A DNA stretch of 64,000 nucleotides from Ceratotherium simum simum (Eukaryota; Chordata; Mammalia; Perissodactyla; Rhinocerotidae), in the NCBI RefSeq assembly GCF_000283155.1, contig NW_004454195.1, forward strand, positions 11,589,916-11,653,915, read 5' to 3'. Under the pieces are notes generated by a model. That model was not told the origin of the DNA. It saw only the letters and a program-made list of their open reading frames with translations, and did no database searches. Below, one piece after another: positions 1 through 9,560 of the stretch. Position 1 is the first letter of the stretch; each line of letters opens with the position of its first letter. The translations under genes and the position numbers were made by a program.

Positions 1-57
1 GTGTACAATTGTTGCTCCTATTGGGAAATGATGTTGGTAACAGACCATATTTATTTA

Positions 58-292
58 TTTAACATTTATATAGAGCTTACTACACACCAGACACTATTCT
101 AAATATAAACAGGACTTTATAAAAATTAATTCATATAATCCTCTAAAACTCTGTGGTATATACCTTCATTCCCTCCATTTTACAGAAGAAACTGTGGCAC
201 AGAGAGGTGAAGTAATTTGCTCAAGGTCCCACAGCTAGGAAATGGCAGAGCCAGGAGTCCAGCCCAGGTGCTCTGGCTCCGCTTCCAACCCC
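58..292 (-). repeat. MIR SINE, antisense
   Basis: The plus strand reads as the reverse complement of MIR: a degraded ATTTATATAGAGCTTACTAC start, then CCATTTTACAGAAGAAACTG, GGCACAGAGAGGTGAAGTAA and CACAGCTAGGAAATGGCAGA. This is an old, diverged mammalian tRNA-derived SINE. Confidence 0.8.
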
Positions 293-834
293 AATGCCAA
301 ATGCCACATCCCCTGCGTTCTGCCAGCGGTGCCATCTCTGATACGTGACTAGGTCTCTTCTGTACTGAGAAGGGGCCTCGTGTCTAACACCACAGCCTGC
401 ACCCCTGCCCCGGTTCCTACAAAATCTCTGCTCAAAAGCAGCCTGTCAGTACTGATGGCAACACCTCCTTTTGTCTAAGCTCTTCCCAGGCCGCTGGCAG
501 CCACTCCAAGCACTCAGTGTCCTCTGTGCCTTTCTTCTATTGCCCTGAGGTCCTTCTCCTTACAGCATTGCCACACACAAGCTGTTTTGGTTCCTGCTCT
601 CTCCCCGCGCCCTGCCTCACTGCCAGTTGTTACAAGCTGTTTTAAACGCTTGCAAGTATCACGTTTTCCACTCATGTGTGGAAGCGCACCACGTGCCACA
701 CTGAGCTGAGTGCTGAAGACGAGGTGAACCTGGCCAGAACCCTGACCTCTCCAGAGACTTTGAGCTAGAGGCCACGTCCCCGCCCTTTCAGCTTTGAGCC
801 CTCCCTCTCAGCCCCAAGCAGGCGCAAAGCTGGC
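293..834. other. Upstream flank without recognised feature
   Basis: Moderately GC-rich sequence without a recognised repeat or gene. The short open frame on the minus strand (514-699) shows no family resemblance and is probably chance. Confidence 0.5.
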
Positions 835-925
835 ATTCAATGAACATTCATTTATTTAGCAAATGTTTATTGAGTGCTTTCTACATACCAGGCAAAGCAG
901 TGATAGGTGTCAAGGATATGGCGGG
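835..925 (-). repeat. L2 3'-end fragment, antisense
   Basis: The plus strand reads GCAAATGTTTATTGAGTGCT followed by a tract like CTACATACCAGGCAAAGCAG, the usual reverse complement of an L2 (or MIR) 3' end. Confidence 0.6.
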
Positions 926-1309
926 AAACCAGACATGAGCAGGGTCCTCACGGCTCCCCGGGCGCCGGGCGAGCCTCAGCTTGCACCCCGGCTCCTCCGC
1001 AAGGGCTCAGGAAGGGAACAGCGGGGAGAGGTGGGGAACAAGGGGATGCAGGCCACGGGAAGGGGCGGCGAAAAGAGCCACAGCGCGAGGCCAGAGAGGC
1101 TGGCGTGGCATCGGGCCAGGGCGACCCCTCTGTCTCGAAACCCAGACGCTGTCACACACTTGCCGCAGCTGCTTCGGGGACCCCCTCGAAGGGAAAGCAG
1201 AGCTTGTCAAGGCAAGACTGTCTGGGAGGAAGACGGCTGAACCGTGCGTGCGCGGCCGGGGGTTGGGAAGAGACGGAGAGAGAGAGAGAGCGAACTCTCC
1301 AGTTCGCTG
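926..1309. other. CpG-rich shelf upstream of the island
   Basis: GC- and CpG-rich sequence with a (GA) run near 1276-1291. Several short overlapping open frames occur on both strands, as expected where stop codons are rare. No gene family is recognised. Confidence 0.5.
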
Positions 1310-1311
1310 CC

Positions 1312-1520
1312 CAAACTCTGGGGCCTGGATTCCAATCCTGGCCTATTGCTTACCTGTTGTGTGACCTTGCGCAACTCATTTAACCTTTCTAGAATTCACT
1401 TACATAATCAGTTAAATGGGTGTCCCATAACCTTAAGATTGGTGCGAGAATTAAAAGAGAGAACGCCCGGTAAAGCTTCCCTAGCATGGTTCCTGGCACG
1501 TAGCAAACGCTCCCGGAGCG
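1312..1520 (+). repeat. MIR SINE at promoter edge
   Basis: Reads GGATTCCAATCCTGGC, then TGTGTGACCTTGCGCAACTC, a TAACCTTTCT tract and CCTGGCACGTAGCAAACGCT, in sense MIR order. It abuts the upstream side of the GFOD1 CpG island. Confidence 0.75.
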
Positions 1521-1816
1521 GAGGTTGTAATTACCGGCTGCTCACACCTCGCTGGGTCCCCTGGCCTCCCCCGGGCCCGGGCGCCCGCGGCTCTCTCGCA
1601 AGGGACCGACGACTAGCCTATTAGAGCGCGCCCTGCCTTGATAGATTTATTTGCTTGCTCGGGGCGGGGTTGGAAAGAGGCGAGGAGGGGAAGAAGGTGG
1701 TGGAAGGCAATGAAAGGGAAGAAGCGGCGGAGAGGGAGGCGAGCGAGGCGGGGCCGGGGAGGAGTTGGGCTGGGTTCGTGGGCCCGGGCGCAGCGCGCAC
1801 GCGGAGCCCGCGGCGG

Positions 1817-1875
1817 GGGGGCGGGGGTGGCGCGCGGCGGTGGCCAATGGCGCGCGGCGCTGCGGCGGGGGCGGT
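1817..1875 (+). promoter_or_regulatory. GC boxes and CCAAT box
   Basis: GGGGCGGGG-type Sp1 sites lie at 1817-1826, and another (GGGGGCGGT) at 1867-1875. Between them GGCCAATGG at 1842-1850 is a good NF-Y CCAAT box. This spacing is usual 50-100 bases upstream of a CpG-island start site, which would put a start near 1900-1950. Confidence 0.6.
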
Positions 1876-1985
1876 GCAGGAACACCCGGCCGCTGACAGC
1901 CAAACTCACCAACTCCGCCCTCGTCCCCGCGGGATCCCGGAGCCCGAGCCGGCCTGGGGCCGAGGCCGCCGGAACCGCGCTGCCA

Positions 1986-1999
1986 GCGAACATGGCAGC
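1986..1999 (+). promoter_or_regulatory. Possible YY1-like motif
   Basis: GAACATGGCAGC resembles the YY1 motif AAGATGGCGGC, with the ATGGC core kept. Such sites often sit just downstream of the start in TATA-less promoters. The match is imperfect. The ATG inside it would be an upstream start codon if transcription begins before it. Confidence 0.3.
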
Positions 2000-2272
2000 A
2001 GAATGAGAAGGCTGGGGCCGGGTCGTGGCTGCTGCCGCCGCCGCGCTGCAGCTCGAAATCCGCGCCCGGCGCCCTCCGAGCCGCATGCTTAGCTGGCCTC
2101 CTGGTGGCCGCTGGATTATTTCATTGGGAGCGGAGAGCGGGGAGAAAGGGGACCCTGCCGCCGAGCCGGTCCGTGCTCTGGCACGGTGTAGAGGCTTGTG
2201 CGTACGAGTCGCCGGCTGCGGAAACGACGCGGGAGAGAGCCGGTCCTGGGCTGCGGCGGCGCGGGCGCGGGG

Positions 2273-2344
2273 ATGAGCCGGCCATGGAGCCGCCTCGGCT
2301 GGGCGCACGGAGCCGGCCGGCGCTGCGCCGGGGGCGCCGCCTGA
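2273..2344 (+). other. Upstream ORF 1 in GFOD1 5' UTR (23 codons)
   Basis: An ATG at 2273, with G at -3 and A at +4, opens a 23-residue frame ending at TGA 2342-2344. It overlaps the second uORF in another frame. If the mRNA begins upstream of 2273, ribosomes would meet this before the GFOD1 start. No peptide family is recognised. Confidence 0.45.
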
Positions 2345-2457
2345 GCCGGGGCTCCGCGGGGCTTTGGGGCCTCGGGCGCCCTGGGGGGATCCCTTCCGCC
2401 GCCTCTGGGAAGGACGGGAGCCCCGCGTGGCGGACACTGCAGCAGTCACCGTTCTGA
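2284..2457 (+). other. Upstream ORF 2 in GFOD1 5' UTR (57 codons, strong start context)
   Basis: The ATG at 2284 sits in GGCCATGG (G at -3, G at +4), a stronger context than the GFOD1 start itself. It opens an arginine- and glycine-rich 57-residue frame (starts MEPPRLGARS) ending in TGA 2455-2457, 179 bases before the main ATG. No further ATG occurs between 2458 and 2636, so reinitiation at GFOD1 is possible. The composition is that expected of GC-rich sequence, so the effect would be on translation control rather than through a functional peptide. Confidence 0.5.
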
Positions 2458-2636
2458 GGCGCCCCGAGCCTGCTCCGCCTGCAGCTCGGTGCGCTCTCGG
2501 CACCCGGGCGTCTTGCCCGGTGCACGGCGGCTGGCGCACCGCGGCGAGCCGGGTGCAGGGCTGGCTAGAGGGGTGTGTGTGCGCGTGTTCGACTGGAGAT
2601 CCGAGCTAAAGCAGAACCAGGCGGACCTGAGCAGCC

Positions 2637-2889
2637 ATGCTTCCCGGGGTGGGCGTGTTCGGCACCAGCCTCACGGCCCGTGTCATCATCCCGCTGCTGA
2701 AAGACGAGGGCTTCGCGGTGAAGGCGCTGTGGGGCCGTACGCAGGAAGAAGCGGAGGAGCTGGCCAAGGAGATGAGCGTCCCCTTCTACACCAGCCGCAT
2801 TGACGAGGTGCTGTTGCACCAGGACGTGGACTTGGTGTGCATCAACCTGCCGCCGCCCCTCACCAGGCAGATCGCTGTCAAAACCCTGG
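2637..2889 (+). CDS. GFOD1: GFOD1 coding exon 1 (N-terminal 84 residues, partial)
   Basis: The frame from ATG 2637 reads [20 protein letters not shown] and continues to VKTL, matching the start of mammalian GFOD1 as I know it. GFOD1 is a roughly 390-residue member of the Gfo/Idh/MocA oxidoreductase-like family. This exon encodes the first part of the N-terminal Rossmann nucleotide-binding domain: a beta strand (VGVFG), the glycine loop and helix, then a second strand (AVKALWG) and helix. The loop reads GTSLTA at residues 9-14 instead of the canonical GxGxxG, so it is degenerate. The exon ends after one base of codon 85 (phase 1), at a GTGAGC donor. The start has G at -3, C at +4, no in-frame upstream ATG in the preceding UTR, and agrees with the family start. 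The physiological substrate is not firmly known. The remaining roughly 300 residues lie in exon 2, outside this window. Confidence 0.97.
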
Positions 2890-2895
2890 GTGAGC
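2890..2895 (+). other. GFOD1: Splice donor of GFOD1 exon 1
   Basis: The coding frame meets CTGG|GTGAGC, a consensus U2-type 5' splice site. Beyond it the frame reads into pyrimidine-rich sequence unlike the family. The split glycine codon (phase 1) agrees with the Leu-Gly junction of the known protein. Confidence 0.95.
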
Positions 2896-5539
2896 GACCC
2901 CCCTCTCCCACCTCCCCTTCAGCCTTCTCTCCTTTCCTTCTCTGCTGCTTTTCTCCTCTTGCCCCCTCTTCATCCCAGAAGCTTACATGGCACCTACCCT
3001 GACTTGGGGACTTGAGATCCCACATCCCACTCGGAGCTCCCTCCTTCCTCCACCCTGGCCTTCCCACCTCTGCGCTTCCCTCCTCCCTTCTGACACCTCC
3101 CGGACGCGCTTCCCCACGTGTGTGGCGCGGAGGCTGGAGGAGGCGTGTGTTCCGGCGATGGGGGACGAGGCCGGATGGGACGCTGAGGACTGGGGATGGG
3201 CTGCTCTGAGGGAGAGAAAACTAAGACCCCAGCTGTGTGGTGCCCGAGTGTGTGCGTGCGTGCGCGCCTGTGAGAGGCGAGTGCGCGCCCAGGAACGCCT
3301 GAATAAAGGGCCCCCAGACGTGTCTTGGGTTTTCCTAGGGGCGCTAGACTGCCTGACGTTTAGCAGCTGTGGCGCCCTGCTAGGATATTTTGTTTCTTTC
3401 TACTGTGAGTTAGTTTAGTGTGAGATTAGAGATGTGACAATCCGCTGGAATTATTTCGTCTTCGCTGAAAGCAAGGATGGCGGGAGTGGTTGGATGGGGG
3501 TTGGGGGGAATCTACTGGGAAGTCTTCAGGGGGATCATAGGTTAGTAAAGACGGGTTTGATAAAACCAGAGGAATTTAACTTTTCAGTGCGGCAGCCTAG
3601 GAATTGTTTTCTGCGCAGATTTGGAGTTATAGATGTTAAATTTTTAGGGGATAGGCGTACTAGTTCCAGAGGCACGGATGTTTTCTGTGGGAAAAGGCCC
3701 AGCGCTGCCAGTTTCCTCTGGAAGCATGCAATGGTTCCTCCTTAATTCCTTAAATCCTTGGTGTTGACTAGCCGGTTGGGGATGAGTTCACCACGCCTCA
3801 CCATCCCGGCTACTCTTCTCACCCAGGCAGTCTGAGCAGCCTCACAGAGTATCAGCATCTCTGCGATGCCCAGAGGAAAAAAAAGTGCATGTTTTGTCCA
3901 TCAGCAGTTCTCACACACACCTAAGACAATCCCAGGAAGATTATACACTCCTTACTCTCTGGAGAAAATGTATTGCCCACCCTTGAAAGTTGGAATTGTT
4001 ATTGATGAGGAAAGGGACAAAGCATATGGCACAGGATGCCACATTAGACAAGAGTTACAAGGAAAGGACTGGAAGGAACAGGGACAGCACCCAGAAACCA
4101 ATGGTAATTTATGTAATCTTGGAAAGAATGTTCTATTTTTAAAAACAGGTATGAGTTCAGGGCAGGTGAAATGTACATATATTTTAATTCTGTCTTTAGA
4201 GGCCTATGACCAGAGTGTAAAACTCTTTCTCCCGAGAAAACCATTTTTATCAGGCCATTCTGCTGTTGACTCAGATGGGACATCTGATAGCATTCCTAAG
4301 GAGGCTGCCTAAGGCTGTCAGTTTTCACGTCAGTTTTATTAAGCTTCTGACCTTTGTTGCCTGGTGTCTTGGGCCTTGAATTGAATGTCATTGGGTTCTG
4401 GCTAATGTTTCTTTTCTGTTTGATCTAACATATATGTTGGGTGGCTAACCTCTGTGCTTACAGTGGGTGGATCTGTGCATATCCCATAGATTATAGCCAT
4501 CCTATAGCATAAATCTATTAGGGAAATTATTTGAAACAGGTCCATCTTGAGCCCCATCTCTACTAGAGGGCTTATGACTGGTCATATCAGAAAGCCCTTG
4601 TTGTAACATCCCTTCTCCCCTCTATGGCAGCACAGTCCTGTGAGTCAGACCCACAGAGCAACCCTAGAGCATGTCTCCAGGAGAGTGGCAATTTGGGAAA
4701 CAAGGATATTCCTGTTTTCTGACTATCTCTGGTACTTTAGCCGTGGAAGTATTTGGGGACTCGGGCTTCAAGAGAAGTGGCACAAATTATACATTTCTGG
4801 ATCCATCTTCTGTTCTTATTTTCAAATATCTCAATGTCTTTTTTTTTCCCTGGCAAGACTAATGTGAGTTACCTCTTCAAAACCAAGTGTGAGAGGCATA
4901 AGAAATAGAGTTAGTTTAATAATCGTGACTAAGGAATAGGGTTTTGTTCATGTTTCCTTGGTAGGCATTAGATTTTTTTTTTTTTAAATTCCTGACTTGC
5001 AGGTAATTTGAGATAGTCTGTGATTATAGAAAATGTAGAGGTGTTGGGTTTAGATGTGGCTGGACTTGAGTCTCGTTCCTGACTTCATCTTCACTGGAAA
5101 ATCCCCGGAGGTCACTTGCCTTCACATCATGCCTGTGAGTTCACAGCGGGGTGGTCGTCTTCGTTTGCTTTGCTGTCACCGTTAGAGGTTCAACACCCAC
5201 ACAGCACAGGAAGTGGAAAACCCCAAGCAGTTACTGGGCTGGTCTGGCCGTTGGGGGTTTAGAGTGCTAGTGTTGGCCTGGAATTGAAACATGCCCATCT
5301 TGACTAACGCTGATGAGCTGTCCTTCTCTTAGCAAAGGCTTTGACTTGCTTGCCCAGCAATGGTGAGAGATCTGTGGCCCTCCATCCGTACTCATGACTT
5401 GTCACAGGCCTGTCACAATGAGGGGCTGCTCTAGGGCCAGAGAGGAATGGAGCAATTGAATCACACACATCCTCCTTCAATTTCTAAAAATTTCCTTGAA
5501 ATCCCTACCTTAGTGAACTAGGCGTTTCTCTGTTGCAGA
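2891..5539. other. Promoter-proximal intron, no gene or clear repeat
   Basis: A CpG shelf runs to about 3320, including a GTGTGTGCGTGCGTGCGCGC-like alternating tract near 3249-3268. After that the sequence is ordinary and mostly single-copy in appearance. Open frames such as 3866-4312 lack codon-family resemblance and are not called. Confidence 0.5.
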
Positions 5540-5551
5540 GACTTTTCTACA

Positions 5552-5765
5552 GTGTATAATTTCTACAATGACCAGGGCTGCCTCTTGTTAAGTACCACCA
5601 TGTGCCAGGCAACGTGGTAGGTGCTGTGCAGAAAACATTTCATTTCATGATTAAAATAATCTCCTAAGATAGATATTAGCCCTGTTTCACAAACGAGGCA
5701 ACTAAAATTCAGAGACCTGAGTCGAATTGCTCAAGGACATACAGCTAGACATTTGAAAACATTCT
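5552..5765 (-). repeat. MIR SINE, antisense
   Basis: CCACCATGTGCCAGGCAACG is followed by a TCATTTCATGATTAAAATAA tract, CCTGTTTCACAAACGAGGCA and CTCAAGGACATACAGCTAGA, the reverse-complement order of MIR. Confidence 0.75.
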
Positions 5766-5914
5766 GCCTCCCCCGGAGTCATTTCTTTCTCTTCCGTCCC
5801 GTAAATTTGCTCCTTTGCCTCAGTTGCTTCTCTTAGATAATGGTGGGCCAGGTGAGATTGTTGGAGTTATCCTTTAATTCCTGTTTACCCACCTCATGGA
5901 ATCAGTTCCCATAC

Positions 5915-6438
5915 CTGGTTGATGCCATCTCCTAACCCCTCTTGTATCTGTTCCGTCTTCTGCATCAGTGCTTCCTCCGTGGGAGGAGCGAGGCCCTCAC
6001 CTAGTTTCTGAATTAGGTTCCAGCCTGCCCCTCCCACCCCTGCCTCTCTCCACCTTCCACGCTGCTGCCCGAGTTATTGCAGTTGAAGAACTGCAGACCC
6101 GATCGTGTCACTGCTCCTCCCTTTCATCACTTCTAGGGAAAGGCTCAACTTCTTGGCAGGACAGGCAAGAGCTGCTGGCCATCTCGAAGCCCATGAGCTT
6201 CAGCTAAACCAAACTACTGGTGTTTCCTTGAATGGACCCTGTTTGATGATATGTCCATGCCTGTTGGGAACACGCTTCGGCCTTGCGTTTGTGACAGATG
6301 CCTGTTCATCCTTCGAGACTCAGCCCCAGGCTTACCTCCTCCCCGAATTCTTCCCCTTCCTCAGTCCCACCCCCTACATACCCTTCTGTGGTCTCAGCAC
6401 TACATGCCCCGTCTTTTCTTGCACCTATTTTAGTGCAT
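5915..6438 (+). repeat. L2 LINE 3' fragment
   Basis: Sequence in the style of the L2 3' region: GATCGTGTCACTGCTCCTCC, then AAAGGCTCAACTTCTTGGCA, then CTTACCTCCTCCCCGAATTC. Old and diverged; boundaries are approximate. Confidence 0.55.
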
Positions 6439-6439
6439 T

Positions 6440-7195
6440 TGTTTAAAATTTACATTTTACTTATGTTGAATAGGTTAGATATTCATATGGTACAGATTTC
6501 AAATGCTATAAAAGTACACAGTGAAGAGTAAGTGTCCCCCAGACCCTGTCCTTTAACTGGAGGGAATCATTGTTACCAGCTGTTTATGTCTACTTTTGAA
6601 GATTTTTCTAGGTATGTACTGGCAAATATCAGTGTGAGAATTTTTAAAATCTTTTTTATGCTATTGGTAACATCCCGTACATACTGTTATATACCTTGCT
6701 TTTGTCATGCAACAATATTATCTTAAAAACTTATATATACATATATACATGTATAGTCGTGTGTCACATAACAATGTTTTGGTCAACAACAGACTGCATA
6801 TATGACGGTGGTCCTATAAGATTAGTACCATATAGCCTATGTGTAGTAGGCTATACCACCTAGGTTTGTGTCAGTACACTCTGTGATGTTTGCACGACGA
6901 AATCACCTAATGGCATATTTCGTTAAGCAGTGCATGCGTATACATACGTATATATATATAAAAAACTCAATGTGAAAGTATCCTTGTTCCTCTTTTTGGC
7001 TGCATACTATTTCATTGTACAGATAAATTAAAATTTATTTAAGCAGTTCCTTATTACTCAACATTTAGGTTGTTTCATCTTTTGCTTATACAAACATGTA
7101 ATGAATGATCTAGAGCATATGTCATTTTACACAAGTGCCAGTCTGCTTGTAGGATAAATACATGAACTGCTGGTCAAAAAGGATGTGCTCATTTC
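6440..7195 (-). repeat. Ancient L1 3' region, antisense, interrupted by a MITE
   Basis: The plus strand reads as antisense L1M 3' sequence on both sides of the MITE at 6754-6940. Left part: TTCATATGGTACAGATTTCA-like, GTTACCAGCTGTTTATGTCT, CCTTGCTTTTGTCATGCAAC. Right part: TTTTTGGCTGCATACTATTT, CATTTAGGTTGTTTCATCTT, ATATGTCATTTTACACAAGT. The two parts are collinear. Confidence 0.65.
6754..6940. mobile_element. Tigger-like non-autonomous DNA transposon (MITE), copy 1
   Basis: Begins TAGTCGTGTGTCACATAACA and ends CGTTAAGCAGTGCATGC, imperfect terminal inverted repeats. Internal landmarks GGTGGTCCTATAAGATTAGT and GTGTAGTAGGCTATACCACC are shared with a second copy at 24606-24800. The element has an internal deletion relative to the family as I remember it. 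I do not name the exact subfamily. Confidence 0.7.
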
Positions 7196-7544
7196 ATTTA
7201 ACAAAGACATTCCCAAATTAACTGGCATCTGAAATGACATTGCATTTTGTTGATTTCCTTGTGTGCCTCCCTCTGCAACTGCTTGACTGCCAGGTGCCTG
7301 AAGGCAGCCAGGGATGGTCTCGCTCGACTTTGTATCCAGAGCAGCACAGCGTGCAGCACCCAGCACAACTCCCCAGCCAGCGTTTGGGGTCAGTCAAAAC
7401 ACATCTCCAATTTGTCCTCCTGCAGTGGGCCACTGCATCTAGACTATACAGTAAGCCGCCCGACTGCCTCCTTAGGTCCACTCTTGTTTCTTATCCAGTC
7501 TAGTCTCTATCCAAGAGGTAAGTGACATATACATACATATATGG
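7196..7544. other. Intron segment without recognised feature
   Basis: Single-copy-looking sequence between an L1 remnant and an L2 copy. Several short frames are present, none with family resemblance. Confidence 0.4.
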
Positions 7545-8163
7545 CATTGTGTCACTCCCTGCTCAGAACCTTTCAGTGGCTCCTGTGGCACTTGGAACCA
7601 CATTCAAGCTCCTTGCTGTGACTTAACTTGGCCTGAAATGGCTTTGCCTAGAATTCTCTCCCACCTCTTCATTCCACTGCATGCTCTCCTGGGCTCACCA
7701 TTCTCCAGGCACTTGGGCCTTTTGTGTTCCTCAAACACACCAACCCGTTTCTCGACTCTGGACCTGCATAGGCTGGCTCTTCCCTCTGCCTGGAAGGTTC
7801 TCTCCTCATTCTTTGGAATGGCTAGCTCATTCACACTTTCAGGTTTCAGCTTTAATGTTATATCAGGAGAGAGGCCTTTATGATCCTCCTCTCCCAATCA
7901 GAAGGCCTTTCCCCACCTCTCAATCATGCCTCTATCATCCTCTCTGTCTTCTTGGTAGCACTGTCACAGTTGATGATGATCTCTCTCGTTTGTTCGCTTG
8001 TTCTCTTCTTTGCTGTTTGTCTCCCCAACTAGCAGGTAAGTTTGAGATAGGGCCTTTGTCTACTTTGCTCAACAGGGTGGCCTTATCTCCCCTATACAGT
8101 GCCAGGCACTGAGTCACCTAGTAGGTGCACTATAAATATTTGTTGAATGACGAATGAATGAAT
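7545..8163 (+). repeat. L2 LINE 3' end
   Basis: Long L2 match: CAGTGGCTCCTGTGGCACTT, TCTTCCCTCTGCCTGGAAGG, then TGTTTGTCTCCCCAACTAGC. It ends in ATAAATATTTGTTGAATGAC followed by the typical GAATGAATGAATG tail. Confidence 0.85.
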
Positions 8164-8234
8164 GTTTGGGGAAGGCAAAGGTTATAAACAGGATGTGTCG
8201 ATTTTTGTCCTGCCTGCAGTCGCCTGGTGCCTTT

Positions 8235-8372
8235 CAAACTTTAATGTACAGTCTCATCACCTGGGGATCTTGTCAAAATGCAGATTCTGGAGTGGGACCC
8301 GAGATTCAGAATTTCTGTCCAGCTCCCAGATGATGTGGATGCTGCAGCAGCCAGACACACAGATGTGATGAG
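8235..8372 (+). mobile_element. hAT-type DNA transposon fragment (MER5A-like)
   Basis: Reads CAAACTTTAATGTACAGTCT, ATCACCTGGGGATCTTGTCA, AAATGCAGATTCTGGAGTGG and a GATGCTGCAGCAGCC end, in MER5A order. Confidence 0.75.
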
Positions 8373-9394
8373 TCTCTGCCTTTGGGAAAAGAAGACGTCC
8401 CCTGCCGTGAGTAATTAACCCGGCAGGGGAACTGTGTTCAGATACTTGTGGCCTTTGTGTGTAATGTGACGACATCTGTTTTCACGGTCCCTGCCCCTGT
8501 TTTTGGAGATAGAAGTGCAGACTCTCCTGGGGAAGCCTCTCCGTGGGAGGGAAGGCTCCTTTCAGATGGTGAATAAGGCTGTAGGGCTTCTCTGAGCTTT
8601 GATCTTGCCCCAGCTTGTTGGGCATCATTAGCTAAGGTCCTGGAGCAGTGTTTCCTTTCCCGTCCTGCTTCACAGTGTCAGCAATTGCTCAAGGTTGAGG
8701 AGGGCTGCTGGGACAGGAGTGAGAGCGCGGGGAGGAAATGGGGTTGAGACAGGGCCCTGCTGGTCATGGTTGCCACATGGGTAGAGATGCGGCTGCAGAT
8801 AATGTGCGGTGCAGTTGGACTTGATGGTGACGGTTGTGAAATCCCAGCAAACCCTGCATTTCCCATTCTTCCGTGAAGTCTCTTCATGATCTATTGCCAT
8901 CTGAAGACTGTGTGGGAAAGGTGATTGCCTTTTACTTGCTGAGTTTCTGCCCCTGAGCACTGAGTGAAATGACTTTGGTCTATCAATTTGGTGTCGAGTT
9001 GAGGAAGCCCTGGGGTATTATGTAAATGAAAGAAATGACTCTTTGCTGTTAGGAAAGGTCAAGCATCACCAATCTCATTGCGTCTAACTGAAATCAGGTG
9101 CAGTTGAGTGATTATTTCGTTGATGATATCTGGCTGTAAAAATGAACAATTCTGGCAAAGTCTAAATTGCAAGAAGAAGCCAAATGAAGAAGTTGGGCAT
9201 TTTGATACCTGAAACTGGGGAAAACCAAAAAATAAAAATACGAAAGTGGAAGTAAATAGCATGTTTTAAGATTTTCACCAAGAAAGAAATACACAGGCCA
9301 TTAGTGATATATTTTGACTCAGGGCAATCATGGCCCAACAAAGAGCATCGCTATAGAAGATGTTGTGATTCACAAAACTGACCAATGAGAGGAA
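8373..9394. other. Intron segment without recognised feature
   Basis: No clear repeat or gene. Open frames on the minus strand (8670-8960 and 9059-9294) have no recognisable product. Confidence 0.4.
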
Positions 9395-9397
9395 AGG

Positions 9398-9560
9398 TTG
9401 TCAAGTTACCACTGTGTGACTTTGGGAGAGGGAACCATCCTTCCTGAGCCTCAGTTTTCTCGTCAATAAAATGGAGTTAATGATACTATCATATAGGGTT
9501 GGTGTTAAAATTAAAATGAGAGGGAGTGTGTAAAGACCTAGGCCATGACCCCGCTTAGTT
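9398..9560 (+). repeat. MIR SINE
   Basis: TACCACTGTGTGACTTTGGG, CTGAGCCTCAGTTTTCTCGT and AATAAAATGGAGTTAATGAT follow the MIR sense order. Confidence 0.75.

Larger units (their letters stand above)
1540..2900 (+). promoter_or_regulatory. GFOD1: CpG island promoter of GFOD1
   Basis: This stretch is dense in G+C and CpG dinucleotides, in contrast with the AT-richer intron. It covers the region upstream of the GFOD1 start codon and coding exon 1. There is no TATA box near the likely start region, so a broad, TATA-less housekeeping-type promoter is expected. Elevated CpG extends weakly to about 940 on the left and about 3320 on the right. The transcription start cannot be placed from sequence alone; downstream of the CCAAT box, around 1900-2050, is my guess. 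Confidence 0.85.

Noticed and set aside
907..1383. Overlapping open frames of 125-158 codons upstream of the island
   Set aside because: Three frames are open over the same GC-rich bases and run into a MIR; no homology or codon signal.
1613..2539. 308-residue minus-strand open frame across the GFOD1 promoter
   Set aside because: It lies in GC-rich CpG island where stops are rare, is dominated by Arg, Pro, Ala and Gly, and has no family resemblance or splice context. An antisense transcript is possible, but the protein is not supported.
2800..3015. Alternative frames overlapping GFOD1 exon 1
   Set aside because: Shadows of the true frame; the exon frame alone matches GFOD1.
3866..4312. 148-codon open frame in proximal intron
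   Set aside because: No family resemblance, no exon signals, ordinary intron composition.
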